A stretch of DNA of 64,000 nt from JABGPL01 sp964387885 (GTDB lineage Bacteria; Electryoneota; AABM5-125-24; Hatepunaeales; Hatepunaeaceae). The translations under genes and the position numbers were made by a program. Shown one piece after another: positions 7,657 through 16,107 of the stretch. Within the stretch, counting starts at the first letter, position 1. Each line of letters starts with the position of its first letter. Below the pieces are notes generated by a model. It did no database searches. It was not told the DNA's origin and saw nothing but the letters and a program-made list of their open reading frames with translations. The stretch lies in NCBI GenBank assembly GCA_964387885.1, contig CAYLYZ010000014.1, forward strand, positions 1 to 64,000, read 5' to 3'.

Positions 7657-10600
7657 AACAACCCGGTAAACTTCGTATCCTCGTCGCTTGTGCTCGTCCC
7701 ATGGCTGATAGCTTCCTGAAAGTTGATATTGAATTCAACATTGAAGAGGATGATTTCGCTATCGAAATCGAAGCCTGCCTACAATATTTAAATCTCACTT
7801 CAACAAAGTATGAATTCAAAGACCATCATGTAATTTTATATTTATCTTATCCTTTTCCAGTTAGAACTTACCTCGAGAATAGATTTCGTCAACTGAATGG
7901 ATATGTCAAACACAAAATGGAACCTGCCGGACAGCCAGTAGAAGTACACAAACTCGAAGAGGAGTTAAATTCAGTTGGCGAAGCTCTTAAAGGACTTCAC
8001 AAATCAATCGAAATAGTTTTCCTAACACACGCCACAGTAGACCAAATTGAGGATCTGCTTGATTCTGATCCAGGTTACGACGTTTTGCATATAATCTCTC
8101 ACGGCACGGAAGCTGGAACAATATTATTGGAAGACTCCGAAAAACCGGGATGGGCACGGCATATAAATAGCGGTGAACTTGCCGATATCGTTAGTTCTAA
8201 TGTATCAATCTTTATCAACAGCGCCTGTTATGGTGAGAACAGTGTATTGGCTTTGAAACTACCTGAAAACGGAGAACGCCCTGATGTTATCATCCATTCT
8301 TCCGGTAAATTCGTCATTCCAGCGCGAGTAATTTACCGTTTTTCCGAGAAATTCTACCAGAAACTTACAAACGGTGAATCCGCAGAAGTGGCTTTTGAAA
8401 AAGGAGTTAAACACGTTAAACTGGATGTTGAAATAGGTGAAAGAAAGTATCCTGATGGTGCTTATGATGATGGAGGACCATCTCCATATAAACGAATAGT
8501 AATTGATCAGAATAGTCCTGTATCCTATGAAGATATCACAGATGGTCAAGTTGAGTCTAAAGAGATAACACCTCCTCAGATACCTCACTCTAAAATCAGG
8601 CGTGACAGCGATATAATGATTGGACGACAAGTTGATGTTGCATTAGTCATAAAGCAACTTGCTCCACCGATTGCTGGATTAAGATCTGACCGAAAGCGTC
8701 TTGTAAACCTTCACGGAGAGGGTGGCATTGGCAAGACGAGAATTGCGTTGAGTAGTTGCGACAAGATAGTAGAGTATGGACTTTTCCCCGGTGGAATATT
8801 TGAGGTTGACTGTCAATATGCCTCTGATACCAACCGGCTAGCTCATGCAATCCTCGTTGGAATCAATTTTCCAAAAACTGAGGAAATCCCCGATCCAATC
8901 GAAGCTCTTACACTTGTCCTGAAAAGCATGACCGATCAGTCTGGTGAGACACTCCTGTTGCTGGACAACCTCGATGACTTGTTCTCTCCGAATAGTAAGG
9001 AATTGAAACCACATCCGGGAGAATTGCTGGTGAATGTACTCACCCAGTGCCCTCAGATAAAAATTCTTTCTACTTGCCGAACTGAGCTGAATATTGGACC
9101 ATATGAAGCAGATTTCCACATTGAACCACTCAAATATTCAGAATCACGAAAACTGCTTATAGAATTCCTTCCGGATCAAAATCTGAAGACAAAGTTTCGC
9201 AACCTATCACCCGATGAAAAATCACTCCTGGACAATCTGCTCATCACAATGGGAGGACATCCTCTTAGCATTTTCCTCACTGCCTATCGAATAAGCAATG
9301 CTAAGGAGAATATGACTGAAAGGCTAAAGAATGCAAAAGATCAATTCATGGAACAGTTGGAAGCTCCCGATTTGGTTGGTTTTCCAGAACGTCAGAAATC
9401 ACTCCAAGTTTCACTTGATTTATCGTATAACCTCCTTTCTGAAAATGCCAAGGTAACCTTCAGAAAAAGCAGTTTTTTTCCTGGTGGATTAATAGTACCA
9501 AATACTCCAGGATTTGATGACCTTTTGGGAGAGGAATGGCAGAAGGAAATTGAAGAAACCAAGAAGATAGGTCTTTACCGGTTTAACGAAAATCCAAATA
9601 AATACATAATGTTAAATCCGATTAGAGAATATGCTGAGAGTAAATTAGAGATAGAGGAGGAGACAAAATTCAATTCTGATTCTTTAGATTATTGGCTAAA
9701 ATTCACTCTTTGGTTCGATTCGATTTTGAGTGCTTTCGAAAATCCAGAGAGATTAAAAAACATTGGTCTACCAACAGAGCAAAAGAAAAGAGAAGAAAAA
9801 CTCAAAGAATTGGAAAATCAAGCTTATTCTGCGTTATCCATCGAGGAAGCCAATATACTTCATGCATTTCGGTGGGCAGTAGAAAATGACTTCAAAACTG
9901 CTAATAACATTGCAGACAGAATTCAGACATATCTTGCGCTTTCTGGTAATATCCAAACGCGATTATGGGTTTGTTATTTGATGTATGAAAAAAGTGCTGA
10001 TGATGAGAACAAGGCAAGGTGGGCTACGGACCTAACGGCATGTTTTGACTCAATCGGGAATATTCAGAAACAGATAGTTTTCGCAAAAAAATCAATTTCA
10101 TTATATAATAAGTTGTTCATAGTTTCACCTGATAAATATGCATTCCATCATTCGAGAGCATTGTCAAACCTCGGTGTAGCATATATTAGAAAAGGTAAAT
10201 ACACTGATGCAATGAAAAACTTGGAGGAAGCTCTATCGAAAATAAAACACTTCAAGGCTCCATTAGTAATTTTCAAATATGAGAAAATAAAAATTCTCTT
10301 AAATCTTGGTGTCATCTATATTGATTTGGAAAGACCAAAAGAGGCTTTACTCAAACTGGAGGAAGCGTTATTTATAATGCGTAAACTCTTAAAAAATGAC
10401 CCTCATCAGGATAATAACATGCTCTTTTTTATTCTACTCAATATGGGAGTTGCGTTATCAAACCTAAAAGAGTTTAATATAGCAAAAGGTAGGCTGGTCG
10501 AAGCCTTAGAGATCGGTAGAGAGCTATTAAAGAAATATCCCAATGCTTATGCACTCAATGTCTCAGATACTCTAAAAGATTTAGGTCATTTATTATCTGA

Positions 10601-11012
10601 ACAAAATGAAAATATAGAAGCAATTGAGAAGCTTGAAGAAGCTCTAAGATACCAAATTGAGATGACAACTCATGTTCCTCTAGTTGCGTTGCCAAAAGCA
10701 ATCGCAACTCAAATATTACTACGTAATATTTACGGAAAATTGAATGAGAGGGAACAAGTTTTGAAATGTTGTGTTGGAATTATTAATTCAAGCACTGAAT
10801 TGTCAGTACTCCATAATAATCTTGGAATATTAGTGCACCATTACATTGAACAGGCAAACTATCTCTCTGGAATAAACGAAAAGCAAAAGGCTCTTGAATA
10901 CATTGAACTAGCAATAGACATGCTAAAGAAATATCCACCTAATAGCAGAGATACGAAGGAAGCTCTTGTTGAAGCGAAAAAATTGCACGATGAGATTATT
11001 GAGGGATTGTAG
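7653..11012 (+). CDS. CHAT protease-STAND NTPase-TPR protein
   Basis: The 1119-residue protein has three parts. Residues 1-290 form a CHAT (caspase-like) peptidase domain, with the probable catalytic His150 in LHIISHG and Cys192 in FINSACYG. Residues 320-640 form a STAND/NB-ARC-type ATPase, with Walker A GEGGIGKT at 355-362 and Walker B LLLLDNLDDL around 434-443 (Asp438), then STCR and helical ARC-like parts. From about 790 to the end there are TPR-like helical repeats (SNLGVAYIRKGKYTDAMKNL, LNLGVIYIDL, KALEYIELAIDMLKKYP). Proteins of this plan act as ATP-gated signal sensors: the repeats detect a ligand, the ATPase oligomerises, and the effector domain fires. AGGAGG at 7637-7642 and the ATGA overlap couple it to the two-TM gene. 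A defence or regulated-death role is inferred. The catalytic dyad and Walker motifs are intact. Confidence 0.85.
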   Translation: MKQPGKLRILVACARPMADSFLKVDIEFNIEEDDFAIEIEACLQYLNLTSTKYEFKDHHVILYLSYPFPVRTYLENRFRQLNGYVKHKMEPAGQPVEVHKLEEELNSVGEALKGLHKSIEIVFLTHATVDQIEDLLDSDPGYDVLHIISHGTEAGTILLEDSEKPGWARHINSGELADIVSSNVSIFINSACYGENSVLALKLPENGERPDVIIHSSGKFVIPARVIYRFSEKFYQKLTNGESAEVAFEKGVKHVKLDVEIGERKYPDGAYDDGGPSPYKRIVIDQNSPVSYEDITDGQVESKEITPPQIPHSKIRRDSDIMIGRQVDVALVIKQLAPPIAGLRSDRKRLVNLHGEGGIGKTRIALSSCDKIVEYGLFPGGIFEVDCQYASDTNRLAHAILVGINFPKTEEIPDPIEALTLVLKSMTDQSGETLLLLDNLDDLFSPNSKELKPHPGELLVNVLTQCPQIKILSTCRTELNIGPYEADFHIEPLKYSESRKLLIEFLPDQNLKTKFRNLSPDEKSLLDNLLITMGGHPLSIFLTAYRISNAKENMTERLKNAKDQFMEQLEAPDLVGFPERQKSLQVSLDLSYNLLSENAKVTFRKSSFFPGGLIVPNTPGFDDLLGEEWQKEIEETKKIGLYRFNENPNKYIMLNPIREYAESKLEIEEETKFNSDSLDYWLKFTLWFDSILSAFENPERLKNIGLPTEQKKREEKLKELENQAYSALSIEEANILHAFRWAVENDFKTANNIADRIQTYLALSGNIQTRLWVCYLMYEKSADDENKARWATDLTACFDSIGNIQKQIVFAKKSISLYNKLFIVSPDKYAFHHSRALSNLGVAYIRKGKYTDAMKNLEEALSKIKHFKAPLVIFKYEKIKILLNLGVIYIDLERPKEALLKLEEALFIMRKLLKNDPHQDNNMLFFILLNMGVALSNLKEFNIAKGRLVEALEIGRELLKKYPNAYALNVSDTLKDLGHLLSEQNENIEAIEKLEEALRYQIEMTTHVPLVALPKAIATQILLRNIYGKLNEREQVLKCCVGIINSSTELSVLHNNLGILVHHYIEQANYLSGINEKQKALEYIELAIDMLKKYPPNSRDTKEALVEAKKLHDEIIEGL

Positions 11013-11080
11013 AAAGATAAAAACGGCACTGTCAGGAATTTTGTGTAAATAGCTTTTAGGCTTTTTATTTGTCCCTGCCT

Positions 11081-11105
11081 TTCCCCCCTCCGGAGAGGGA
11101 AAAAT
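11081..11105. terminator. Possible bidirectional terminator between convergent genes
   Basis: A short GC-rich hairpin (ccctc 11086-11090 with gaggg 11095-11099, inside a ttccc...ggaaa context) lies between the CHAT-STAND stop and the stop of the convergent acyl-CoA synthetase gene. A-rich and T-rich flanks suit termination from both sides, but the stem is short. Confidence 0.35.
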
Positions 11106-11128
11106 TCATGTCATTTCAAAATGGCAAC

Positions 11129-12859
11129 CTACCCCACCCCAACCATATCCCCATTATACAGATACCGCTTGATCTTCTTCGTGGAGGTTTTTTCGAATTC
11201 TACATCTACTACTTTGAAACGATTAATCCGTTTGTAGTCCTGCAGGTTTTTCGATATCTCTTTCACTTCGGTCTGGATGAGTTTAAAAACGTCGTCCGGT
11301 GTGGCTTTTTTTCCAAGAGACTCGAAATGTATATCCACCTGTTCGTAATCGAGGAAGATCAGAGCACCGACTTCTTCACCATAGCCGGATTTGCGCGTGA
11401 CACCAAGGATTAGAGACTCGGTTATAAAGCGATTTTTGTTCAGATAGTGTTCGATCTCTTCCGGGAATACGTTCTTTCCACCACCGGTAACCAGCATGTT
11501 CTTCTTCCGTCCCATTATCTGCAGGAAACCGTCGCTGTGGATTTTCCCCAAATCACCGGTCAGGAACCAGCCGTCATCAAATGCTTCTTTTGTGGCTTCT
11601 TCATTGTTGAAATATCCCTGGAAGACATTTGGTCCTTTTATGCATATTTCTCCAACTCCATTAGCATCTGGCTCATTAATCTTGCAGTCAACATGAGGAA
11701 TTGTAGGACCGACTGCTTCAATCCTGATATTCCAGGGTGGAGTTATGTGAGTAATCGGGCTGGTCTCCGTCAGACCATAACCCTGGAGTGTACTGATGCC
11801 GAGATTGTTGAAGAACCTCGCTGTAGCCGGATTTAGTGGCCCTCCCCCGCTCGCGAAATATCTTACCGTCCCAAAACCTGCTTTCTCTCGTAATGACTTG
11901 AATAACGGTCTACCAAGATCAAGACCAAGTTTTTCTCCTCCGGCTACGATTTTATAAATCGTGCCGAATAAAAAGGCTGCTTTCTTTCCCTTCTTTTTAA
12001 TCCCACGCAGCATCCCGGTGTGCATTTTCTCGTAGAGTAGAGGAACACCTACCATTAAAGTGACAGATGTATTTCGGATATCCGCAATCAGATCATTACT
12101 CTTGATACTATGTGAATATGTAATGCTGCATCCGCAAAATATAGGGAGCAGGAATCCACAAGTACATTCAAAAACATGATGTACAGGAAGGACTGACAGG
12201 AATGTATCTTTTTGAGAAAGTGAGAAAACCCGACTGGCAGCTATAACATTTGACATAATATTGCCCTGAGTCAACACCACGCCTTTGCTGTAACCTGTTG
12301 TGCCGGATGTATACAATATTGCAGCAGTTTCGTCGATGGTTCTTGCGGGAAAATCTACTTCAGAACTCTCTCCTGAGTTTATAACTTCAGTAATTGAAAG
12401 ATCCGCTTCGGGCTGGTCGTCTTTGAAACAGACGATTGTTTCGAGGGTTTGTATAGTCTCCATTTCCGCAACTAAGTGGAGAAATCTCCCTGAAACGAAC
12501 AGGATTTTTGCACCGGAATCAAAAAGGATATGCCTGATTCCCGGTGCAGGCATCATACTGTCAACCGGAACGACAACTGCTCCGGCAACCTGGGTAGCAA
12601 GGTAAGAATAAGCCCACTCGGGAGAATTTTCACCCAGAACAGCAATCCGATCTTCTTTAACGATACCCTGGGATTTTATCCAGGCAGCGATGGAATTGGT
12701 TGTTCGATTGAGTTCATTGAAGGTAGTCTCTGTGTATCCATTTCCATTCCAGACTCGCATAGCGGGTGAATCCCCAAACTGTTTGGAACTGTGGCGCGTC
12801 AGTTCATTCAATGGAAAAACTTCACGCTCCGGACCTAAATGCGAATTATAATCTCCCAT
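11129..12859 (-). CDS. AMP-forming long-chain acyl-CoA synthetase-like enzyme
   Basis: This 576-residue ANL-superfamily enzyme would activate a carboxylic acid with ATP to an acyl-adenylate, then transfer it to CoA. Core motifs are present: the phosphate-binding loop YTSGTTGYSKG (183-193), GYGLTETSP, TGDLGKIHSDGFLQIMGRKK, and the C-terminal GGGKNVFPEEIE. A helical insert containing IKKKGKKAAFLFGTIYKIV follows the fourth core strand, as in the long-chain (FadD/AMP-dependent Faa) subgroup, so fatty acids are the likely substrate. GAGGGAG precedes the ATG at 12859. It is the last gene of a five-gene minus-strand operon, 44 bp after the PLP decarboxylase. The exact chain length cannot be read from the sequence. 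Confidence 0.85.
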   Translation of the reverse strand: MGDYNSHLGPEREVFPLNELTRHSSKQFGDSPAMRVWNGNGYTETTFNELNRTTNSIAAWIKSQGIVKEDRIAVLGENSPEWAYSYLATQVAGAVVVPVDSMMPAPGIRHILFDSGAKILFVSGRFLHLVAEMETIQTLETIVCFKDDQPEADLSITEVINSGESSEVDFPARTIDETAAILYTSGTTGYSKGVVLTQGNIMSNVIAASRVFSLSQKDTFLSVLPVHHVFECTCGFLLPIFCGCSITYSHSIKSNDLIADIRNTSVTLMVGVPLLYEKMHTGMLRGIKKKGKKAAFLFGTIYKIVAGGEKLGLDLGRPLFKSLREKAGFGTVRYFASGGGPLNPATARFFNNLGISTLQGYGLTETSPITHITPPWNIRIEAVGPTIPHVDCKINEPDANGVGEICIKGPNVFQGYFNNEEATKEAFDDGWFLTGDLGKIHSDGFLQIMGRKKNMLVTGGGKNVFPEEIEHYLNKNRFITESLILGVTRKSGYGEEVGALIFLDYEQVDIHFESLGKKATPDDVFKLIQTEVKEISKNLQDYKRINRFKVVDVEFEKTSTKKIKRYLYNGDMVGVG

Positions 12860-12903
12860 CGCTCCCTCGGTTTGTTTTATTTCTCTTTTTCAGATTGAGG
12901 ATG

Positions 12904-14358
12904 CTATCCTGACGTCACCTCACCAAATACATCTGAGAACTCCTCTCCCCTTCTCCAGACTTCAACTTTCCCATCATTCCAGATTGCAACTTTCGTTGGT
13001 CTTGGGAAACCGCAGTGGTTTGAGGCAAAGTGATCAGCGCAATATGCCCCGGTATTTTGTATGATCATTTTCTCACCCCTAACCGGCATGCGATTTAGTT
13101 TAACCTTCACCTTGCTTATCATATCACCGGTATAGCACAATCGTCCACCGATAAAAACATCAGCAGTCTTATCATCTTTTTTTGGCGGAATAATCTCGAA
13201 CGGAAAGATATCAGGTGCGACCAGGTTCGTCCCGTGATTATTAACTCCCATATCGACAAAAACTACGGGATTCTCATTTACATACTTCACACCCATAACT
13301 TCCGTAATTGTTATCCCGGATTTTCCAAAAAGTGCTCGACCCGGCTCTATAATTAGTGTAGGTGATCCCTTTTTTTTCAAGAAATCGCAGAGTCTTTCAC
13401 CTGACTGCACTTTCTGAGAAAGTATGAAACGGAACATTTCAGATCCGGGGTACTCCGTTCGATATGCCTTACCAATCCAATCCGGATTCTTGTTGCTCTT
13501 ATCTTTCTTCAGATGAGCAAATCCCATCGGGTCTTTATTCCATGTCACTGAATCTTCGATTGACAGATTACCCTCAATCTGTTGGATCAGTCGGGAAGTA
13601 AATCCACTCCATTCCTCTTCCGACATGTAGGATTCAGGATATCCGCCGCCAATATCTATTGCTCTGACTTCTAATCCGAGGCTATTTGCAATTTCCAATA
13701 ATAATAACATATTATCAATCAGAACTTTATAACCCTTTGGATTACAAACCTGAGTCCCGATATGTGCAGACATTCCCATAAACTGTAGATTGGTCAGGCC
13801 CTTTGCATACTTAAAAGCCTTTTTTGCATCCCTGATGTCAACGCCAAACTTCGTCCAGTCTGCTGCTGTGGATTGATCCAGCGATGAAAATCCTGCCAAA
13901 GGCATACCAACAAATCGGATCATTGCCCGTGCATTTTTTGATTGAGCTTTTGCTTCACTATCGAGTAAACCCAATTCCTCAATACTATCAGCGGCAAAAA
14001 GAACATCAGCCTCAACTCCAAGACGAAGATACCTGTCAGACTTTCCACAACCGTTACAAACGATTTTATTGCCCGGTATGCCCTCTTCCAAAGCTGCTCG
14101 AAGCTCAAAATCAGATGAAACATCGGCGGCGAGGTTAAATTTGGAGGCAGCCCGTAAAGCTCCGCGACTGGGATTTGATTTTACAGCAAAGTTGAATTGA
14201 CTTTCCGGATAGAGTTCTTCAGCTACCGCCCTGAAGGACTCAGCGTTTTTTTGAATTTTATCCGGAAACAGCACATGTAAAGGTAAACCATATTTCAGAG
14301 CAAGTTGGTCTATCAATTTCAGATCTATGTTGTGTACTTTAATCTTGAAGTTCTCCAC
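12904..14358 (-). CDS. Fold-III PLP-dependent decarboxylase (diaminopimelate/ornithine decarboxylase family)
   Basis: The 484-residue protein shows the alanine-racemase-like PLP barrel: Lys60 in FNFAVKSNP as the Schiff-base lysine, SAHIGTQV, the phosphate loop IDIGGGYP, IIEPGRALFG, and LCYTGDMIS near the second active-site half. It would decarboxylate a diamino acid, with lysine synthesis (LysA) the default reading. However, the protein is longer than usual LysA (about 415 residues), with an insertion of roughly 50 residues before EPGR (WNKDPMGFAHLKKDKSNKNP and following). The usual LysA C.ESGD motif is replaced by CYTGD. Substrate is therefore uncertain. It begins 9 bp after pyrE in the same operon. 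Confidence 0.75.
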   Translation of the reverse strand: MENFKIKVHNIDLKLIDQLALKYGLPLHVLFPDKIQKNAESFRAVAEELYPESQFNFAVKSNPSRGALRAASKFNLAADVSSDFELRAALEEGIPGNKIVCNGCGKSDRYLRLGVEADVLFAADSIEELGLLDSEAKAQSKNARAMIRFVGMPLAGFSSLDQSTAADWTKFGVDIRDAKKAFKYAKGLTNLQFMGMSAHIGTQVCNPKGYKVLIDNMLLLLEIANSLGLEVRAIDIGGGYPESYMSEEEWSGFTSRLIQQIEGNLSIEDSVTWNKDPMGFAHLKKDKSNKNPDWIGKAYRTEYPGSEMFRFILSQKVQSGERLCDFLKKKGSPTLIIEPGRALFGKSGITITEVMGVKYVNENPVVFVDMGVNNHGTNLVAPDIFPFEIIPPKKDDKTADVFIGGRLCYTGDMISKVKVKLNRMPVRGEKMIIQNTGAYCADHFASNHCGFPRPTKVAIWNDGKVEVWRRGEEFSDVFGEVTSG

Positions 14359-14367
14359 TTATCATAA

Positions 14368-15048
14368 TTATCCGATGAAATCAAGCTTGTTGCTTTCATG
14401 CCACGTCCTGGGATCAGCAAGATATTCTTTTACAGAGTTTAAGCTTGATTCATGAAATATTTTTTCACTATCTGCTACTTCAAGCGCAGCATTCATATCT
14501 GATACGGAATAAAGATCTATCCCATGAGTCTTGAGTAATTGTTCCCCACCCTGTAACCGGTCAAATAATACGAGTGTTGTTTTCACCTCACCACCTGCAG
14601 CTCGAATTGCCTCTATGAAATGCAGTTTACTTCCGGCATCGGTAATCAAATCTTCAATCAAGATAAATCGTTTACCTTCTGCATTACCCCCTTCTACTAA
14701 ATTAGCAATCCCATATCCTTTCTTAGCTTTTCTGACATAAAATGCTGACTTACCGAGTCCTTGTGCTGCGTAGGCGCTAAATGGTATACCTGCCGTTTCT
14801 CCACCTGCGAGTGCATCAACTTCAATACCATTGGTTTCGATAATCATCTTCGTAGCTGTTACAAACAGGTTCATAAAAGCGGGATTCGAAATAACCTGTC
14901 TGCAGTTCACATATATTGGGCTGTAATTCCCCGAAGCGAGTTTAAACGGTTCTTCCAGATTTATTTTTACCGCACCTGACTCCCAAAGAAGTATGGCTGC
15001 TGCATCCTGCAGTTTTTTCAGTGCAAGTTCGTTTAGATTCAATGCCAT
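14368..15048 (-). CDS. pyrE: Orotate phosphoribosyltransferase
   Basis: The enzyme joins orotate to PRPP to give OMP in de novo pyrimidine synthesis. The 226-residue protein has the substrate-side FKLASGNYSPIYVNCRQVIS, the flexible-loop lysines in YVRKAKKGYG, and the PRPP-binding signature FILIEDLITDAGSK. The second position of the loop is Ala where Gly-Gly is usual, a minor change. It lies between the Trm112-like gene (23 bp upstream) and the PLP decarboxylase (9 bp downstream). It shares an operon with dCMP deaminase, a second pyrimidine enzyme. Confidence 0.92.
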   Translation of the reverse strand: MALNLNELALKKLQDAAAILLWESGAVKINLEEPFKLASGNYSPIYVNCRQVISNPAFMNLFVTATKMIIETNGIEVDALAGGETAGIPFSAYAAQGLGKSAFYVRKAKKGYGIANLVEGGNAEGKRFILIEDLITDAGSKLHFIEAIRAAGGEVKTTLVLFDRLQGGEQLLKTHGIDLYSVSDMNAALEVADSEKIFHESSLNSVKEYLADPRTWHESNKLDFIG

Positions 15049-15071
15049 ACGGCACTCCTAATTAAATTTGT

Positions 15072-15287
15072 TTACGACTCTTTTCCGTGTCGTTTCATTA
15101 TCTCTTTCCAATCTGATTCGGACAACTGTTCAGACTCATCGATCAGCATTATTGGGATATCATCCTCAATCCTGTAACGCCTTCTTGTTCCAGCATCGGT
15201 GCTGACAAGTGTTTCACCATCAAGCACCAAAGGCGCTTTTGTATCAGGGCAAACCAATATTTCCAGCAATTTTGGATCAATCGGCAT
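15072..15287 (-). CDS. Trm112-like small zinc-ribbon-type protein
   Basis: The 71-residue protein opens with MPIDPKLLEILVCPDTKAPL, followed by a short beta-rich core (RRRYRIEDDIPIMLIDE). This is the YcaR/Trm112 family, which binds and activates methyltransferases. The usual CPxCK pair is reduced to a single cysteine (CPDTK), so zinc binding is unlikely in this member. It sits 57 bp after the dCMP deaminase gene and 23 bp before pyrE. No methyltransferase is adjacent, so the partner is unknown. Confidence 0.8.
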   Translation of the reverse strand: MPIDPKLLEILVCPDTKAPLVLDGETLVSTDAGTRRRYRIEDDIPIMLIDESEQLSESDWKEIMKRHGKES

Positions 15288-15344
15288 TATTACCTCTTTT
15301 TTTTCAATCTATTTAACCTAATAAGAATGCAACGCATCCCAATA

Positions 15345-15788
15345 TCACTTCTCAGAATTATATTGCTCCACAGAAACACCTGCCTTCAGGAGAATTTCCT
15401 GAAGGTTTGGTGGATAGCTTGAAGCAGCATTTTCATACGTATCTTTAAAAATGATCTTCTTGATTCCGGCGGTAACCAATGTCTTAATGCAGTTCCAGCA
15501 TGGTGTCGCAGTTACGTATGCAGTTGCATCCATTGTCTCGATCCCCTCTCTGGCTGCATTTGAAACAGCATTAGCTTCCGCATGTGCTGTAGCAACACAA
15601 TGACCATTAATCAGCAAATGTCCGACGTCATCACAATGATCAACCCCGGGGAGTGATCCATTATATCCCGTTGATAGAATTCGTTTATTCCTGACTAATA
15701 CACATCCGGCATGCAACCTGTCACATGTTGCACGTGTTGAGACATGACTGGCTAACATAAGGAAATACTCGTCCCACGACTGGCGCAT
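15345..15788 (-). CDS. dCMP deaminase (ComEB family)
   Basis: The enzyme converts dCMP to dUMP, feeding dTMP synthesis. The start at 15788 (MRQSWDEYFLMLA) is preferred over 15821. GGAG lies just upstream, and family members normally begin at this point. Zinc motifs are complete: HAEANAV with the catalytic Glu, and PCWNC. A further Cys/His-rich loop (CDRLHAGCV ... HCDDVGH) is typical of dCMP deaminases that bind a second zinc. It is the first gene of the minus-strand operon that runs to the acyl-CoA synthetase. Confidence 0.88.
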   Translation of the reverse strand: MRQSWDEYFLMLASHVSTRATCDRLHAGCVLVRNKRILSTGYNGSLPGVDHCDDVGHLLINGHCVATAHAEANAVSNAAREGIETMDATAYVTATPCWNCIKTLVTAGIKKIIFKDTYENAASSYPPNLQEILLKAGVSVEQYNSEK

Positions 15789-16107
15789 GGTTTCTCCATT
15801 AATAACAATGTATTCAATCAATCGTCTGCACCTTCGCGAGCAGTAATCGCAATGAGCAACGGATTATTCTCGTTGTAATATATTGTAATTAACCTGCTAA
15901 ATCAATAATGTTATGGACTGAGTCCCGATACCATAGAAATCAGATATTGTCATTTAAATGAAAATGCAATTGTTTCGAAAAAAACCAAAAAATCGTTAAC
16001 ATATTTTAAGTTTGAATAAAGACAGAAGTGAAGTTGCGATAGAAGATTCATAATATTACTTTTATATAGCAGGTTATCGCAGAAAATGAGATCGTTCAGG
16101 AGAAGAA
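15789..16107. other. Divergent intergenic region
   Basis: This AT-rich region separates the dCMP deaminase operon from the beta-helix gene on the other strand, so promoters for both must lie here. I see no convincing -35/-10 pair, hairpin or small gene. The only clear signal is the AGGAGA (16098-16103) that serves the ATG at 16108. Confidence 0.5.
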
